From Vulcanimicrobiota bacterium (GTDB lineage: Bacteria > Vulcanimicrobiota > Vulcanimicrobiia > Vulcanimicrobiales > Vulcanimicrobiaceae): a stretch of 16,271 nt of DNA. Under the pieces are notes generated by a model, which searched no databases, was not told the DNA's origin, and worked only from the letters and a program-made list of their open reading frames with translations. Below, in pieces: positions 1-7,603 of this stretch. The position numbers and the translations under genes were made by a program. The stretch spans positions 1 through 16,271 of the forward strand of contig JABEUW010000052.1 in NCBI GenBank assembly GCA_013043945.1, written 5' to 3'. Within the stretch, counting starts at the first letter, position 1; each line of letters opens with the position of its first letter.

Positions 1-36
1 GATATGGGCGGGGGCGGCGACTCCGGAGGCTGGTAG
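1..36 (+). CDS. 3' end of an upstream gene with Gly-rich tail (partial)
   Basis: Frame 1 reads DMGGGGDSGGW followed by TAG at 34-36. A tail rich in Gly, Ser and Asp that ends in Trp is typical of the low-complexity C-terminus of TPM-domain or DUF2207-type membrane proteins, but 11 residues do not allow a family call. It is on the same strand as the next gene, whose ATG is 41 bp after this stop. It could also be a chance frame at the window edge. Confidence 0.4.
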   Translation, partial: DMGGGGDSGGW

Positions 37-42
37 CCCGCG

Positions 43-77
43 GGGGGGCGCACGCGCGCGCGCAGAATGCGCCCCCC
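43..77 (+). promoter_or_regulatory. GC hairpin directly abutting the start codon of the propeller gene
   Basis: GGGGGGCGCA (43-52) and TGCGCCCCCC (68-77) are perfect 10-bp inverted repeats with a 15-base loop. The second arm ends on the base before the ATG at 78. No Shine-Dalgarno is visible in the leader. The hairpin may end transcription of the upstream gene or fold at the initiation site of the next one. No U-tract follows, so a classical terminator is not clear. Confidence 0.5.
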
Positions 78-3000
78 ATGCGACGTTTCATACTTTGCGC
101 GCTTGCGCTGGCGCTCTTCGCGCCCTCCCTCCCGCTCCCGGCGCAGGCCGCCGGGCAGATGCTCGCCTCGGTTCCTCAGTCCGCATTCGGCGGGCTCTCT
201 TGGCGTGAGGTTGGGCCGCTCCGCGGCGGCCGAGCCGTCGCCGTCACCGGCGTACCCGGGCAGCCGAACCATTATTATTTCGGCGCGGTCGACGGCGGCG
301 TTTGGGAGACGAAGGATGCCGGGCGTACCTGGAGACCGATCTTCGATAAAGAAAATATTGGCTCGATCGGCGCGATCGCCGTGGCGCCGAGCGACGTGCG
401 CACGATCTACGTCGGCACCGGCGAACCCGACATGCGCAGCGATATCGGCTACGGCAACGGTATGTACGTCTCGCACGACGGCGGAAAAACGTGGGCGCGG
501 ATCGGTTTGCGCGATACGCGACAGATCGCGGCGATCGTCGTCGACCCGCAGAATGCAAACGTCGTTTATGTAGCGGCGCTCGGCCATGCGTACGGCCCGA
601 ATACCGAACGCGGCGTCTTCAAGAGCGTCGACGGCGGAAAAACCTGGAGCAAAATTCTCTACAAGAACGAGAACACCGGCGCGATCTCGCTTTCCATGGA
701 TCCGCAGAACCCGCAGATTCTCTACACCGCACTCTGGCAGACGCGGCGGCCGCCGTGGAACGTCTATCCGCCAAGCAACGGGCCGGGTTCGGGGCTCTAT
801 AAGAGCACCGACGGCGGCGCGCATTGGACGGAGTTGCACGACGGAATTCCAAGCACTGTCGGGCGTATCGGCGTTGCGGTTGCGCCGAGCGATCCGCAGA
901 TCGTCTACGCGCGCATCGACAGCGATCGCGCGCATGGCGGCATCTATCGCTCCAACGACGGCGGCGCGCACTGGTTCAAAACCGACGGCGATATCCGTAT
1001 CTGGAAACGCGGATGGTACTTCGGCGAGCTCGCGGTCGATCCGAAAAATCCCGAGACGCTCTACACGATGGATACCTCGACCTATCGCTCGACCGACGGC
1101 GGCAAAACCTTCGTCGCCATCAAAGGGCAGCCCGGCGGCGACGATTACCATCAGCTCTGGATCTATCCGCAGGATCCCACGCACATGGTGCTCGGCGGCG
1201 ATCAGGGTGTCGTCGTCACCGTCGATAACGCGAAGACCTGGAGCTCGTGGTACAACCAGCCGACGGCGCAGGTCTATCACATCAGCGTCGACAACGCGTT
1301 TCCCTATCACATCTACGGGTCGCAGCAAGATTCCGGCGCCTTCTCGTTATTGAGCCGCAGTAAATATACGCACCTCACCATGCGCGACTGGCAGCCCGTC
1401 GACGCGGGGAGCGAGAGCGGCTGGCTCATACCCGATCCGCGGAAGATCGGGCGCGTCATCGCCGCCGCACCGAGCGTTCTCGCACCACCGACGATCGAAG
1501 ATACGACGACGGGCTGGGAGCAGAACATCGACCCCGAGGCGGCGCACCCGCACCATTTCTGGCGCTACACGTGGACGTTACCGCTCGCACTTTCGAGCGT
1601 CGACCACCGAACGCTCTACTTCGGCACGCAACGGATTTTCCGCACGCGAAATTTCGGCTATAGCTGGCAGATCGTCAGCCCCGATCTCACCCGCGCGCAC
1701 GGCGACGACCACCCCGCCAATCTCGATCCGGCGACGCTCGCCGATAATATCGGGCTCAAACGGCGCGGCGTCGTCTATGCCATCGCTCCATCGCCGATCC
1801 GCGCGAACGTCGTTTGGGCGGGGACCGACGACGGGCAGCTCTGGGTAACGACCGACGGCTGCAAGCACTGGCGCAACGTCACCCCCAAAGCACTCACGCC
1901 GTGGAGCAAAGTCGGTATTATTGCCGCATCGCACTTCAACCCGCAGGTTGCATACGTTGCCGTCGATCGCCATCGCCTCGACGACCTCACACCGTATATC
2001 TATCGCACCGCCGACGGCGGCAAGAGCTGGACGCGAATCACCGACGGCATCCCGCCGCACGATTTTGTGAACGTCGTTCGCGAAGATCCGCACCGTGCCG
2101 GGTTGCTCTACGCCGGAACCGAGCGCGGTATGTTCGTCTCGTTCGATAACGGCAACCACTGGGAATCGTTCCAACGGAATCTTCCGGTGACTTCGGTTCG
2201 CGATATCGTCGTCAAACACGGCGACATCATCATCGCCACGCAAGGCCGCGGCGTCTATGTGATGGACGACGTTGCGCGTTTGCGGCAGATCTCCGAAGCG
2301 AGTCTTACGGCTCCGGCGCATCTCTACGCACCGGCGGCTACCTACCGCCTGAAGCCGTATAACGATGAGGAAACGCCGATTCCCTACGACGAGGCACAGC
2401 TCGATAATCCCACCTACGGCATGCAGATCGATTATGCGATCGGGAAAACGCCGACGACGCCCGTCGTCCTCGAGATACGCGATGCGAAAGGAACGGTGTT
2501 GCGGCGCTGGAGTTCGAGCCAGCACGTGAGCGCACCGAATCCGCAGAAGGTCGATATTCCGGCGTACTGGCTGCGCGCGATGCCGCTTCCGGGCATCTCG
2601 TTAGGAACGCACCGGTTTGCGTGGGATCTTCGGGCGGGGAGCCCCGGCGGAGCGTTGGTGCCTCCGGGCACCTACCGCGTGGTGTTGATGGTCGACGGGA
2701 AAACGTACGCACGCAATGCGACGCTGCTCCGCGATCCGCGCACGCATACCAGCGACGCAGAGTTGCGCGCGCAGTTTGCGTTCGCACAAACGCTCGACGC
2801 GACGATCCATCGCATCCGCGTCGCGCAGTACGCGGCACAGCGACTCCTCGACGGCGGCAAACTCGATGCCGCACGCAAGCACGAGTTGCTGACGCAGGTG
2901 ATCGGCGTTCCGCCGGCTTCGAGCCCCGACGATTCGATCGGGAAAGCCTCGCTCGATTTCTCGAGCCTCGGCTTCTTGGCGAATGCGTACGGCGCGCTTG

Positions 3001-3158
3001 CATCGGCGGTCGGATCGGGGCAAGGGACGTTCGCGGCAGCGCCGCGGAACGCGACCGACCCCGGAGTGACCGCGACGATGCAGACGGCGAAGCGCAAACT
3101 CGACGCGATCCTTGCGAGAACCCTCGCAAAGCTCGCCTCGCTCGAGCACGCGCACTAA
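78..3158 (+). CDS. Secreted BNR/VPS10-type beta-propeller (sialidase-like repeat) protein
   Basis: This 1026-residue protein begins with a signal peptide (MRRF, hydrophobic stretch to about residue 20, likely cleavage after AQA at 24). The body is built of Asp-box/BNR repeats of the form S-x-D-G-G-x-T-W. At least nine are visible (DAGRTW at 80-85, then SHDGGKTW, SVDGGKTW, STDGGAHW, SNDGGAHW, STDGGKTF, TTDGCKHW, TADGGKSW, SFDNGNHW), which fits one or two large propellers as in the sortilin/VPS10 and 'WD40/YVTN/BNR-like' family (COG4447). After about residue 740 the repeats stop. A beta-sandwich-like part and a helical, Ala-rich C-terminus follow. No catalytic residues of sialidases can be assigned, so a structural or binding role outside the cytoplasm is more likely than hydrolysis. 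The start is chosen because the signal peptide begins there; no ribosome-binding site is visible. Confidence 0.88.
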   Translation: MRRFILCALALALFAPSLPLPAQAAGQMLASVPQSAFGGLSWREVGPLRGGRAVAVTGVPGQPNHYYFGAVDGGVWETKDAGRTWRPIFDKENIGSIGAIAVAPSDVRTIYVGTGEPDMRSDIGYGNGMYVSHDGGKTWARIGLRDTRQIAAIVVDPQNANVVYVAALGHAYGPNTERGVFKSVDGGKTWSKILYKNENTGAISLSMDPQNPQILYTALWQTRRPPWNVYPPSNGPGSGLYKSTDGGAHWTELHDGIPSTVGRIGVAVAPSDPQIVYARIDSDRAHGGIYRSNDGGAHWFKTDGDIRIWKRGWYFGELAVDPKNPETLYTMDTSTYRSTDGGKTFVAIKGQPGGDDYHQLWIYPQDPTHMVLGGDQGVVVTVDNAKTWSSWYNQPTAQVYHISVDNAFPYHIYGSQQDSGAFSLLSRSKYTHLTMRDWQPVDAGSESGWLIPDPRKIGRVIAAAPSVLAPPTIEDTTTGWEQNIDPEAAHPHHFWRYTWTLPLALSSVDHRTLYFGTQRIFRTRNFGYSWQIVSPDLTRAHGDDHPANLDPATLADNIGLKRRGVVYAIAPSPIRANVVWAGTDDGQLWVTTDGCKHWRNVTPKALTPWSKVGIIAASHFNPQVAYVAVDRHRLDDLTPYIYRTADGGKSWTRITDGIPPHDFVNVVREDPHRAGLLYAGTERGMFVSFDNGNHWESFQRNLPVTSVRDIVVKHGDIIIATQGRGVYVMDDVARLRQISEASLTAPAHLYAPAATYRLKPYNDEETPIPYDEAQLDNPTYGMQIDYAIGKTPTTPVVLEIRDAKGTVLRRWSSSQHVSAPNPQKVDIPAYWLRAMPLPGISLGTHRFAWDLRAGSPGGALVPPGTYRVVLMVDGKTYARNATLLRDPRTHTSDAELRAQFAFAQTLDATIHRIRVAQYAAQRLLDGGKLDAARKHELLTQVIGVPPASSPDDSIGKASLDFSSLGFLANAYGALASAVGSGQGTFAAAPRNATDPGVTATMQTAKRKLDAILARTLAKLASLEHAH

Positions 3159-3166
3159 CGAACTCG

Positions 3167-3205
3167 GGCTACCCGGGATGGCAACCTCCGTCATCCCGGG
3201 TAGCC
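3167..3205 (+). terminator. Strong hairpin 8 bp after the propeller gene
   Basis: Bases 3167-3180 (GGCTACCCGGGATG) pair perfectly with 3192-3205, giving a 14-bp stem and an 11-base loop. It starts 8 bp after the stop codon. There is no T-run, so it is terminator-like or an mRNA 3'-end stabiliser rather than a textbook intrinsic terminator. Its right arm is also the beginning of a copy of the intergenic repeat family. Confidence 0.6.
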
Positions 3206-3305
3206 GCTGCAGGCGGCGTATCGAGGGAAGCGCTGTCATCCCGCGTGTCATCCCGAGTAGCTGCCGAAGGCAGCGTATCGAGGGACGCTTTCCGGCGCCT
3301 CGATA
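3191..3305. repeat. Two copies of a ~40-bp intergenic palindromic repeat (plus a partial)
   Basis: Copy 1 is 3191-3228 and copy 2 is 3246-3285. Both begin TCATCCCG(A/G)GTAGC, contain a small inner hairpin (GCTGCC-GAA-GGCAGC at 3260-3274 in copy 2) and end GCGTATCGAGGGA. A truncated head, TGTCATCCCG, is repeated at 3234-3243. TATCGAGG (3276-3283) also pairs with CCTCGATA (3298-3305). Copy 2 matches 39 of 40 bases of the reversed copy at 10165-10204, so this is a dispersed family and not chance. Confidence 0.85.
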
Positions 3306-3313
3306 CGGTTGCG

Positions 3314-3348
3314 GAGCTTGTCCTGAGCGAGCGAAGCGAGTCGAAGGG
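3314..3348. repeat. Intergenic motif of the GAGCGAGCGAAGCGAG type
   Basis: The stretch centred on TGAGCGAGCGAAGCGAGTCG carries the periodic GAGCGA/GCGAAGCGAG core. I recognise this as an intergenic repeat seen in many unrelated environmental bacteria. It is not similar to the ~40-bp family beside it. No coding frame uses it. Confidence 0.6.
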
Positions 3349-3352
3349 CAAC

Positions 3353-3420
3353 CTACTCGGCGTGACAACTGCGGGCCGCTACTCGGCGTGACAACCGCAG
3401 CGCGCTACTCGGGGTGGTAA
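3353..3420. repeat. Three tandem units with exact 26-bp period
   Basis: CTACTCGGCGTGACAA starts at 3353 and again at 3379. A variant, CTACTCGGGGTGGTAA, starts at 3405, so the spacing is 26 and 26 bp. The unit heads are the reverse complement of the TCATCCCGAGTAG head of the neighbouring repeat family, so these look like internally amplified partial copies. Confidence 0.8.
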
Positions 3421-3439
3421 CTCTTGCCATCCCGAGTAG
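3405..3439 (-). terminator. Hairpin just downstream of the S10 peptidase gene
   Basis: CTACTCGGGGTGG (3405-3417) pairs with CCATCCCGAGTAG (3427-3439) at 12 of 13 positions, with a 9-base loop. On the minus strand it begins 17 bases after the peptidase stop at 3457. It mirrors the hairpin at 3167-3205 after the convergent gene, so the pair isolates the two transcription units. Confidence 0.55.
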
Positions 3440-3456
3440 CCACGGCGTGACAGCCT

Positions 3457-5001
3457 TTACGGGGCGCTATACCAAGCGTCGAGATCGCGTTGGTAATGCG
3501 CGAGCGACTGCGGATTGAGGTAGATCATATGCCCGACGCGATAGTATCGGTAGGTGATATTGCGCTGCAACGACGGCGGAATGCCGAGATGCTCGAAGGT
3601 GTAGAGCGCCGCTTCGTAGGGAGTTGCGAAGTCGTAGTATCCCATCGCGACGAAGACCTTCATGCTCGGCTCGTTCGTCATCGTGGCCGCGATGTCGGGC
3701 GCCACGTTGGTCGGCTGCATGCCGTTATGTTTCCAATCCCACCCGCCGCTCTTGGCGATGATGTTATAGACGCTGCTCCGGTAGGGGATCGGCGGATTAT
3801 ACTTTAGCGTTTCGCGCAAATACTGATTGACGGCGGCGGTAAACGGGTCGTCGATAGCGGCATCGGTCGGATCCCACGGGGCCGATGCCTGGTTGCCGTC
3901 GATCGTGGTGGTTTCGTAGCGTGAATCGAGGCGCCCGACGATCTTTCCGCTATTGCGAAGCAATTCGTTCTCGAAGCGACCGTAGGGAATGCGCAGATTG
4001 GCGTTGAGAATATATTGCAGCGAGAGCCCCGTGTATTCGTGGATCTTGTTCGCGATTGCCATGCGTTGCGATTGCGGTAATGCGTCGCCTTGGGCGAGTG
4101 CGGTGAGATAGGGGCCCATCGTAAAGCGCTCGACGCGAGCGAGGAACGGGCGCAGGTGCGCGGGGCGGTTGGGAACCGTGTGGTGATACCATGCCGTCGC
4201 CGCCTCGGTCGGGAAGTAGAGCAGGAAGCCCCAATCGCCGCCGCCGACCGCCGCCGGAACGTAGCCGAAATTGACGCTCCAATCGAGATTGAAGTTGAGA
4301 ATCGATGATTGAAAGACGACGCCGTTGAGGCCGACACCATCTTGCTGAAGATCGGCGGCAAGGGCTGCGTCGCGCGTGGTGCCGTAGCTTTCGCCGAAGA
4401 GATACTTCGGCGAGTTCCAGCGCCCGAATTTACCGATATAGTTTTGCACGAACTGTGCGAACGCGGCGGCGTCCTGATCGACCCCGAAGAACATTTTCGG
4501 CGTTCCGGCCCCGATGATGCGGCCGAAGCCGCTATCGGGCATATCGATGAAGACTTCATCGGTTTTATCAAGCAGCGAATATCCGTTGGGAACGATGCGA
4601 TAGGGCGGCGGACCGGTTAGCGTTCCGCTTCCCGAAATGACGCGCACCGGGCCGAACGAGCCCATATGCAGCCACATCGTCGAACTGCCCGGGCCGCCGT
4701 TGTAGAAAAAGGTCACCGGCCTGTTGGTCGGTTGCGCCCCGTCCTTCGTGTAGGCAACGTAGAAAATGCGCGCCGTCGGCTGATTCGCTTCGTTATGCAG
4801 CGTGATCGTGCCGGCCCGTGCCGTGTAATGAATCGTTTTTCCGTGAACGACGACGCTGCCATGCGTCACCGAATCGGGGTAACGCGCCGGAACCTGCATC
4901 GGCGGCTTCTTCGCGGGTGATTTCATCGGCGCGGCAGCACCGACGACCGGAAGCATGACTGCAAGCGCGACGGCACCTGCAAGCAAGCGAGTACTTCTCA
5001 A
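3457..5001 (-). CDS. Secreted serine carboxypeptidase, family S10
   Basis: The 514-residue product has a signal peptide (residues 1-24, ending VVGAAAP) and so is predicted to be exported. The S10 alpha/beta-hydrolase hallmarks are all present and in order: YNGGPGSS (100-107, oxyanion region), nucleophile Ser205 in GESYG, Asp457 in YYDFATP, and His491 in VGHMIY. It should release C-terminal residues from peptides outside the cytoplasm. The start codon is TTG. It is supported by a perfect AGGAGG six bases upstream and by the signal peptide. The acyl-CoA synthetase gene ends 30 bp upstream on the same strand, so the two are probably co-transcribed. Substrate preference cannot be read from the sequence. 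Confidence 0.93.
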   Translation of the reverse strand: MRSTRLLAGAVALAVMLPVVGAAAPMKSPAKKPPMQVPARYPDSVTHGSVVVHGKTIHYTARAGTITLHNEANQPTARIFYVAYTKDGAQPTNRPVTFFYNGGPGSSTMWLHMGSFGPVRVISGSGTLTGPPPYRIVPNGYSLLDKTDEVFIDMPDSGFGRIIGAGTPKMFFGVDQDAAAFAQFVQNYIGKFGRWNSPKYLFGESYGTTRDAALAADLQQDGVGLNGVVFQSSILNFNLDWSVNFGYVPAAVGGGDWGFLLYFPTEAATAWYHHTVPNRPAHLRPFLARVERFTMGPYLTALAQGDALPQSQRMAIANKIHEYTGLSLQYILNANLRIPYGRFENELLRNSGKIVGRLDSRYETTTIDGNQASAPWDPTDAAIDDPFTAAVNQYLRETLKYNPPIPYRSSVYNIIAKSGGWDWKHNGMQPTNVAPDIAATMTNEPSMKVFVAMGYYDFATPYEAALYTFEHLGIPPSLQRNITYRYYRVGHMIYLNPQSLAHYQRDLDAWYSAP

Positions 5002-5007
5002 GATATT

Positions 5008-5013
5008 CCTCCT
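5008..5013 (-). promoter_or_regulatory. Shine-Dalgarno AGGAGG fixing a TTG start
   Basis: CCTCCT on the plus strand reads AGGAGG on the minus strand. It sits six bases before the TTG at 5001-4999. This is the strongest ribosome-binding site in the left half of the window and is the reason for accepting TTG as the peptidase start. Confidence 0.8.
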
Positions 5014-5031
5014 ACAACCTCGTGCGTCGGG

Positions 5032-6831
5032 CTATGCAACCGACTGAATTTTTGGATCGCTTCGATAAAACTCGTCGATTGCCCCGGCATAGCGAGATTC
5101 GACAACGCGCCGTTTCACCTTCATCGACGGCGAGAGCTCGCCCGATTCGACGCTGAATTCCCGCGGAATAACGACCGCTCGCCGGATTTGTTCGAAGCTT
5201 CCTAAATCGGCGGTGCGTTTGCGTACCTCGGCGGAGTAAAATGCTTTTACGTCGTCGCGCTTCGCTAGGTCGTCGACCGTGGCATCGGTGGGGAGTTCGA
5301 GTTCGGCGCGTAAGTTCTCCCAGTTAGGGCAGACGAGCGCGCCTGGATAGGGGCGTCCATCGCCGAAGACCATCGCCTGCGCGACGAACATCGATCGTTT
5401 AATCGCGCTCTCGACACGCGCGGGAGCGACGAATTTACCGGTCGCGGTCTTGAAGACTTCTTTTTTGCGATCGGTGATGGTGAGGTAGCCGTTCTCGTCG
5501 ACCTCACCGATATCGCCGGTATGAAACCATCCGCCCGAGAGCACGGCCTGCGTCGCCTCGGGCTCGCGATAGTAGCCGAGCATCACGTGGCGCCCGCGCG
5601 TGAGCACCTCGCCGTCGGCGGCGATACTCACGTCGACGCCGGGGATGACCGCACCGACGCTTCCGTATTTGTTCTTCTCCGGGTAATTGACCGTAACGAC
5701 GGGAGAGGTCTCGGTGAGGCCGTAGCCTTGCATGATCGGCATGCCGAGCCCCAAATACGTCATCGCCACATCGACGTGGAGCGCCGCGCTCCCACTGCTG
5801 AAAAATTTCATCGCATCGAGGCCGAGACGCGAGCGCACTTTATCGAGTACCAGGCGTTTGGCAACGGCGTACTGCGCGGAGAGCAAAGGATTGAAGCCGC
5901 CGAACGTTTTCGCGCGGGCCCAATGCCGCGCCGTGCGCAAGGCCCAGGGCACCAAACGGGCCTGAATGCCGCCGGCGCGCAGCGCGTTACCATTAATGCC
6001 CGCGAGTAAGCGATCGAAGATGCGCGGCACGCACGTCATATAATTCGGCCGCACGTGCAAAAGATCTGAAATTAACTCGTTGGCGTCGTGACAGATAAAA
6101 TAAGTCGGCTTCGCAAGGAAGTAGATGAACATCATCGTCTGTTCGTAGATGTGCGAAAACGGTAGGACGGAGAGCACGCGATCCTGCGGGGTCAAAACCG
6201 CAAAGGCGCCGTAGAGCGACGATTTCGCATCGAACGCGATGTTATCGTGCGAGAGCATCACCCCCTTGGGGTTCCCGGTCGTGCCGCTCGTGTAAATAAG
6301 AATGGCCAGATCGTCGGCAGCGAGCGATGCGTAATACGATTCCGGTAATGACGAGTCGGCCGCACGTGCCTTCGCGCCGTCGCTCTCAAACGTCGAGAGC
6401 GCAAACGGTCCCTTCGACTCGAAAACAATCGCCCGCGGCAAGACGGGAATCGCGGCGCCGAGCATTTGCAACGTCGCTTCCGTATCGACGACAAGCATTT
6501 TTGCCTCGGAATGCTTGAGAATATACGCCGTTATGTCGCCGGCCTGCGTCGGGTAGATCGGAACGACGATGCAGCCGCTCATTAGGATGCCGAAGCTCGT
6601 TGCAACCCAGTCGATGGAATTATGACCGATCAAGGCCACGCGATCGCCGCCCTGCAAGCCGGCGGCGCGAATCGCGCACGCAATATTTCTGGCGCGTTCG
6701 AGCAACTCGGTACTCGAAAGATCGGCCCAGCCATCGCCCCTTCGTTCGGACAAGGCGCGATCGCGCGGCTCCGATAGCACTCGCGTAATGAGCTCTGGGA
6801 GCGTCTCGCGCTCCGACATCCAATCGACCAT
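5032..6831 (-). CDS. Long-chain fatty-acid--CoA ligase (AMP-forming)
   Basis: This is a member of the ANL adenylating superfamily (COG1022, FadD/FAA type) that activates fatty acids to acyl-CoA through an acyl-AMP intermediate in the cytoplasm or at the inner membrane. Counting from the TTG at 6840, it shows the P-loop YTSGTTGNPKG (183-193), GYGLTETSP (372-380), TGD (441-443) and the hinge/A8 motif DRKKEVFKTATGKFVAP (457-473). About 600 residues is normal for the family. The frame opens with TTG at 6840, then ATG at 6831 and ATG at 6819. None has a clear Shine-Dalgarno. The ATG at 6819 (MSERETLPEL) fits family N-termini equally well. The gene lies between comEA (51 bp or more upstream) and the S10 peptidase (30 bp downstream) on the same strand. 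The natural chain length used is unknown. Confidence 0.92.
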   Translation of the reverse strand: MVDWMSERETLPELITRVLSEPRDRALSERRGDGWADLSSTELLERARNIACAIRAAGLQGGDRVALIGHNSIDWVATSFGILMSGCIVVPIYPTQAGDITAYILKHSEAKMLVVDTEATLQMLGAAIPVLPRAIVFESKGPFALSTFESDGAKARAADSSLPESYYASLAADDLAILIYTSGTTGNPKGVMLSHDNIAFDAKSSLYGAFAVLTPQDRVLSVLPFSHIYEQTMMFIYFLAKPTYFICHDANELISDLLHVRPNYMTCVPRIFDRLLAGINGNALRAGGIQARLVPWALRTARHWARAKTFGGFNPLLSAQYAVAKRLVLDKVRSRLGLDAMKFFSSGSAALHVDVAMTYLGLGMPIMQGYGLTETSPVVTVNYPEKNKYGSVGAVIPGVDVSIAADGEVLTRGRHVMLGYYREPEATQAVLSGGWFHTGDIGEVDENGYLTITDRKKEVFKTATGKFVAPARVESAIKRSMFVAQAMVFGDGRPYPGALVCPNWENLRAELELPTDATVDDLAKRDDVKAFYSAEVRKRTADLGSFEQIRRAVVIPREFSVESGELSPSMKVKRRVVESRYAGAIDEFYRSDPKIQSVA

Positions 6832-6861
6832 CGTGCACAAGTTTTTGCCCGCTCTGTCGCC

Positions 6862-6891
6862 TCTGACCTTTCCGCTGCGCGGAAGTTCAGA
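6862..6891 (-). terminator. Hairpin immediately after comEA
   Basis: TTCCGC (6870-6875) and GCGGAA (6879-6884) form a 6-bp stem with a 3-base loop. Outer arms TCTGA (6862-6866) and TCAGA (6887-6891) extend it across a small bulge. It starts on the base after the comEA stop codon. No U-run follows, so it may attenuate rather than end transcription into the downstream acyl-CoA synthetase gene. Confidence 0.4.
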
Positions 6892-7515
6892 CTAGACGCG
6901 CAGGTACGGGCGTGCCTGGTCGAGGCGAGAGGGACTCATGCCGGCGACATCGAGGAGCTGGTCGAGTGAATCAAATGGGCCGTCGCGCAGGCGCAGGGCG
7001 AGGATCCTCCCGGCGACGACGGGGCCGATGCCCGGCACCGCTGCGAGCGCACTCGCGTCGGCGCCGTTGAGATCGACGCGCGCACCGACGAGCGCGGCGC
7101 CCTTCTTCCCGCGCTTCCCTCGGGGCGTTCTCGGCACGCGAAGCGTGCTCCGGCGCCGTGCCGAGGCCCCGATTCGCGGCACGAGGAGCTCCTCGCCGTC
7201 GACGAGGAGCGCTGCAAGGTCGACGCGGTCGAGGTCGGCCGCCGGGAGGGCACCTCCCGCGGCAGCGAGCGCGGCATCGGCTCGTGCGCCGACGGGGAGA
7301 TGGTAGAGCCCCGGGTGCGCGACCCTTCCGGCGACATCGACGAGCACCGTCGCGAGTACGCGGCCCTCGCGCTGAGAAGACTTCCCCGACCCCGCACGCC
7401 AAGGAGCGGCCTCTCCGGGAGCGGCGGAGGCGACGCTGAGAGGCTTCGGCGCGGGGTGCAAGGCGAGAAAAGCGACGAGAATGGCGACCACGGGCAGAGC
7501 GATCCAGCGTTTCAT
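6892..7515 (-). CDS. comEA: ComEA-like DNA-binding competence protein
   Basis: The 207-residue protein has the ComEA architecture in full. There is a membrane anchor at residues 4-20. An SLBB domain covers about 53-113 (ATVLVDVAGRVAHPGLY and a following GxxxDAALxxAGG segment). A Gly/Lys/Arg-rich linker follows. The tail is a tandem helix-hairpin-helix from about 147 to 206 (VDLNGAD, PGIGPVVAGRIL, VAGMSPSRLDQARPYL). ComEA binds incoming double-stranded DNA outside the inner membrane and hands it to ComEC. The ATG at 7515 is preceded by AAGGA five bases upstream. leuS diverges from it, and comEC is about 3.7 kb away on the other strand instead of in the usual comEA-comEC operon. Confidence 0.9.
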   Translation of the reverse strand: MKRWIALPVVAILVAFLALHPAPKPLSVASAAPGEAAPWRAGSGKSSQREGRVLATVLVDVAGRVAHPGLYHLPVGARADAALAAAGGALPAADLDRVDLAALLVDGEELLVPRIGASARRRSTLRVPRTPRGKRGKKGAALVGARVDLNGADASALAAVPGIGPVVAGRILALRLRDGPFDSLDQLLDVAGMSPSRLDQARPYLRV

Positions 7516-7603
7516 GCCGATCCTTCACGCAAAACGGGGCGATGGAAAGGGCGCTGCGACCCCTGCTATGGGAGGGCTTGCCTCGGTTGCGTATGCTAGG
7601 CAG
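7516..7603. promoter_or_regulatory. Divergent control region, comEA / leuS
   Basis: These 88 bp separate the two divergent starts and must hold promoters for both unless transcription enters from further away. TATGCT at 7592-7597 is a fair -10 match. Its expected transcription start would fall at or next to the leuS ATG (7604), but no matching -35 box is seen at 16-18 bp. On the minus strand AAGGA (7521-7525) is the comEA ribosome-binding site. No leucine T-box structure was recognised. Confidence 0.35.

Noticed and set aside
1578..2525. 315-codon minus-strand open frame inside the propeller gene
   Set aside because: It is antisense to well-formed BNR repeats and shows no motif; long antisense frames are common at this GC content.
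3353..3420. CRISPR-like repetition
   Set aside because: Three units with a 26-bp period leave only about 10 bases between conserved heads. There are no unique spacers and no cas genes.
7481..7603. Extended N-terminus of leuS from ATG 7481
   Set aside because: It would overlap the comEA start codon region and add a low-complexity leader absent from LeuRS proteins.
7516..7603. T-box leucine riboswitch upstream of leuS
   Set aside because: The gap is 88 bp and shared with a divergent gene; no specifier stem, T-box sequence or terminator was found.
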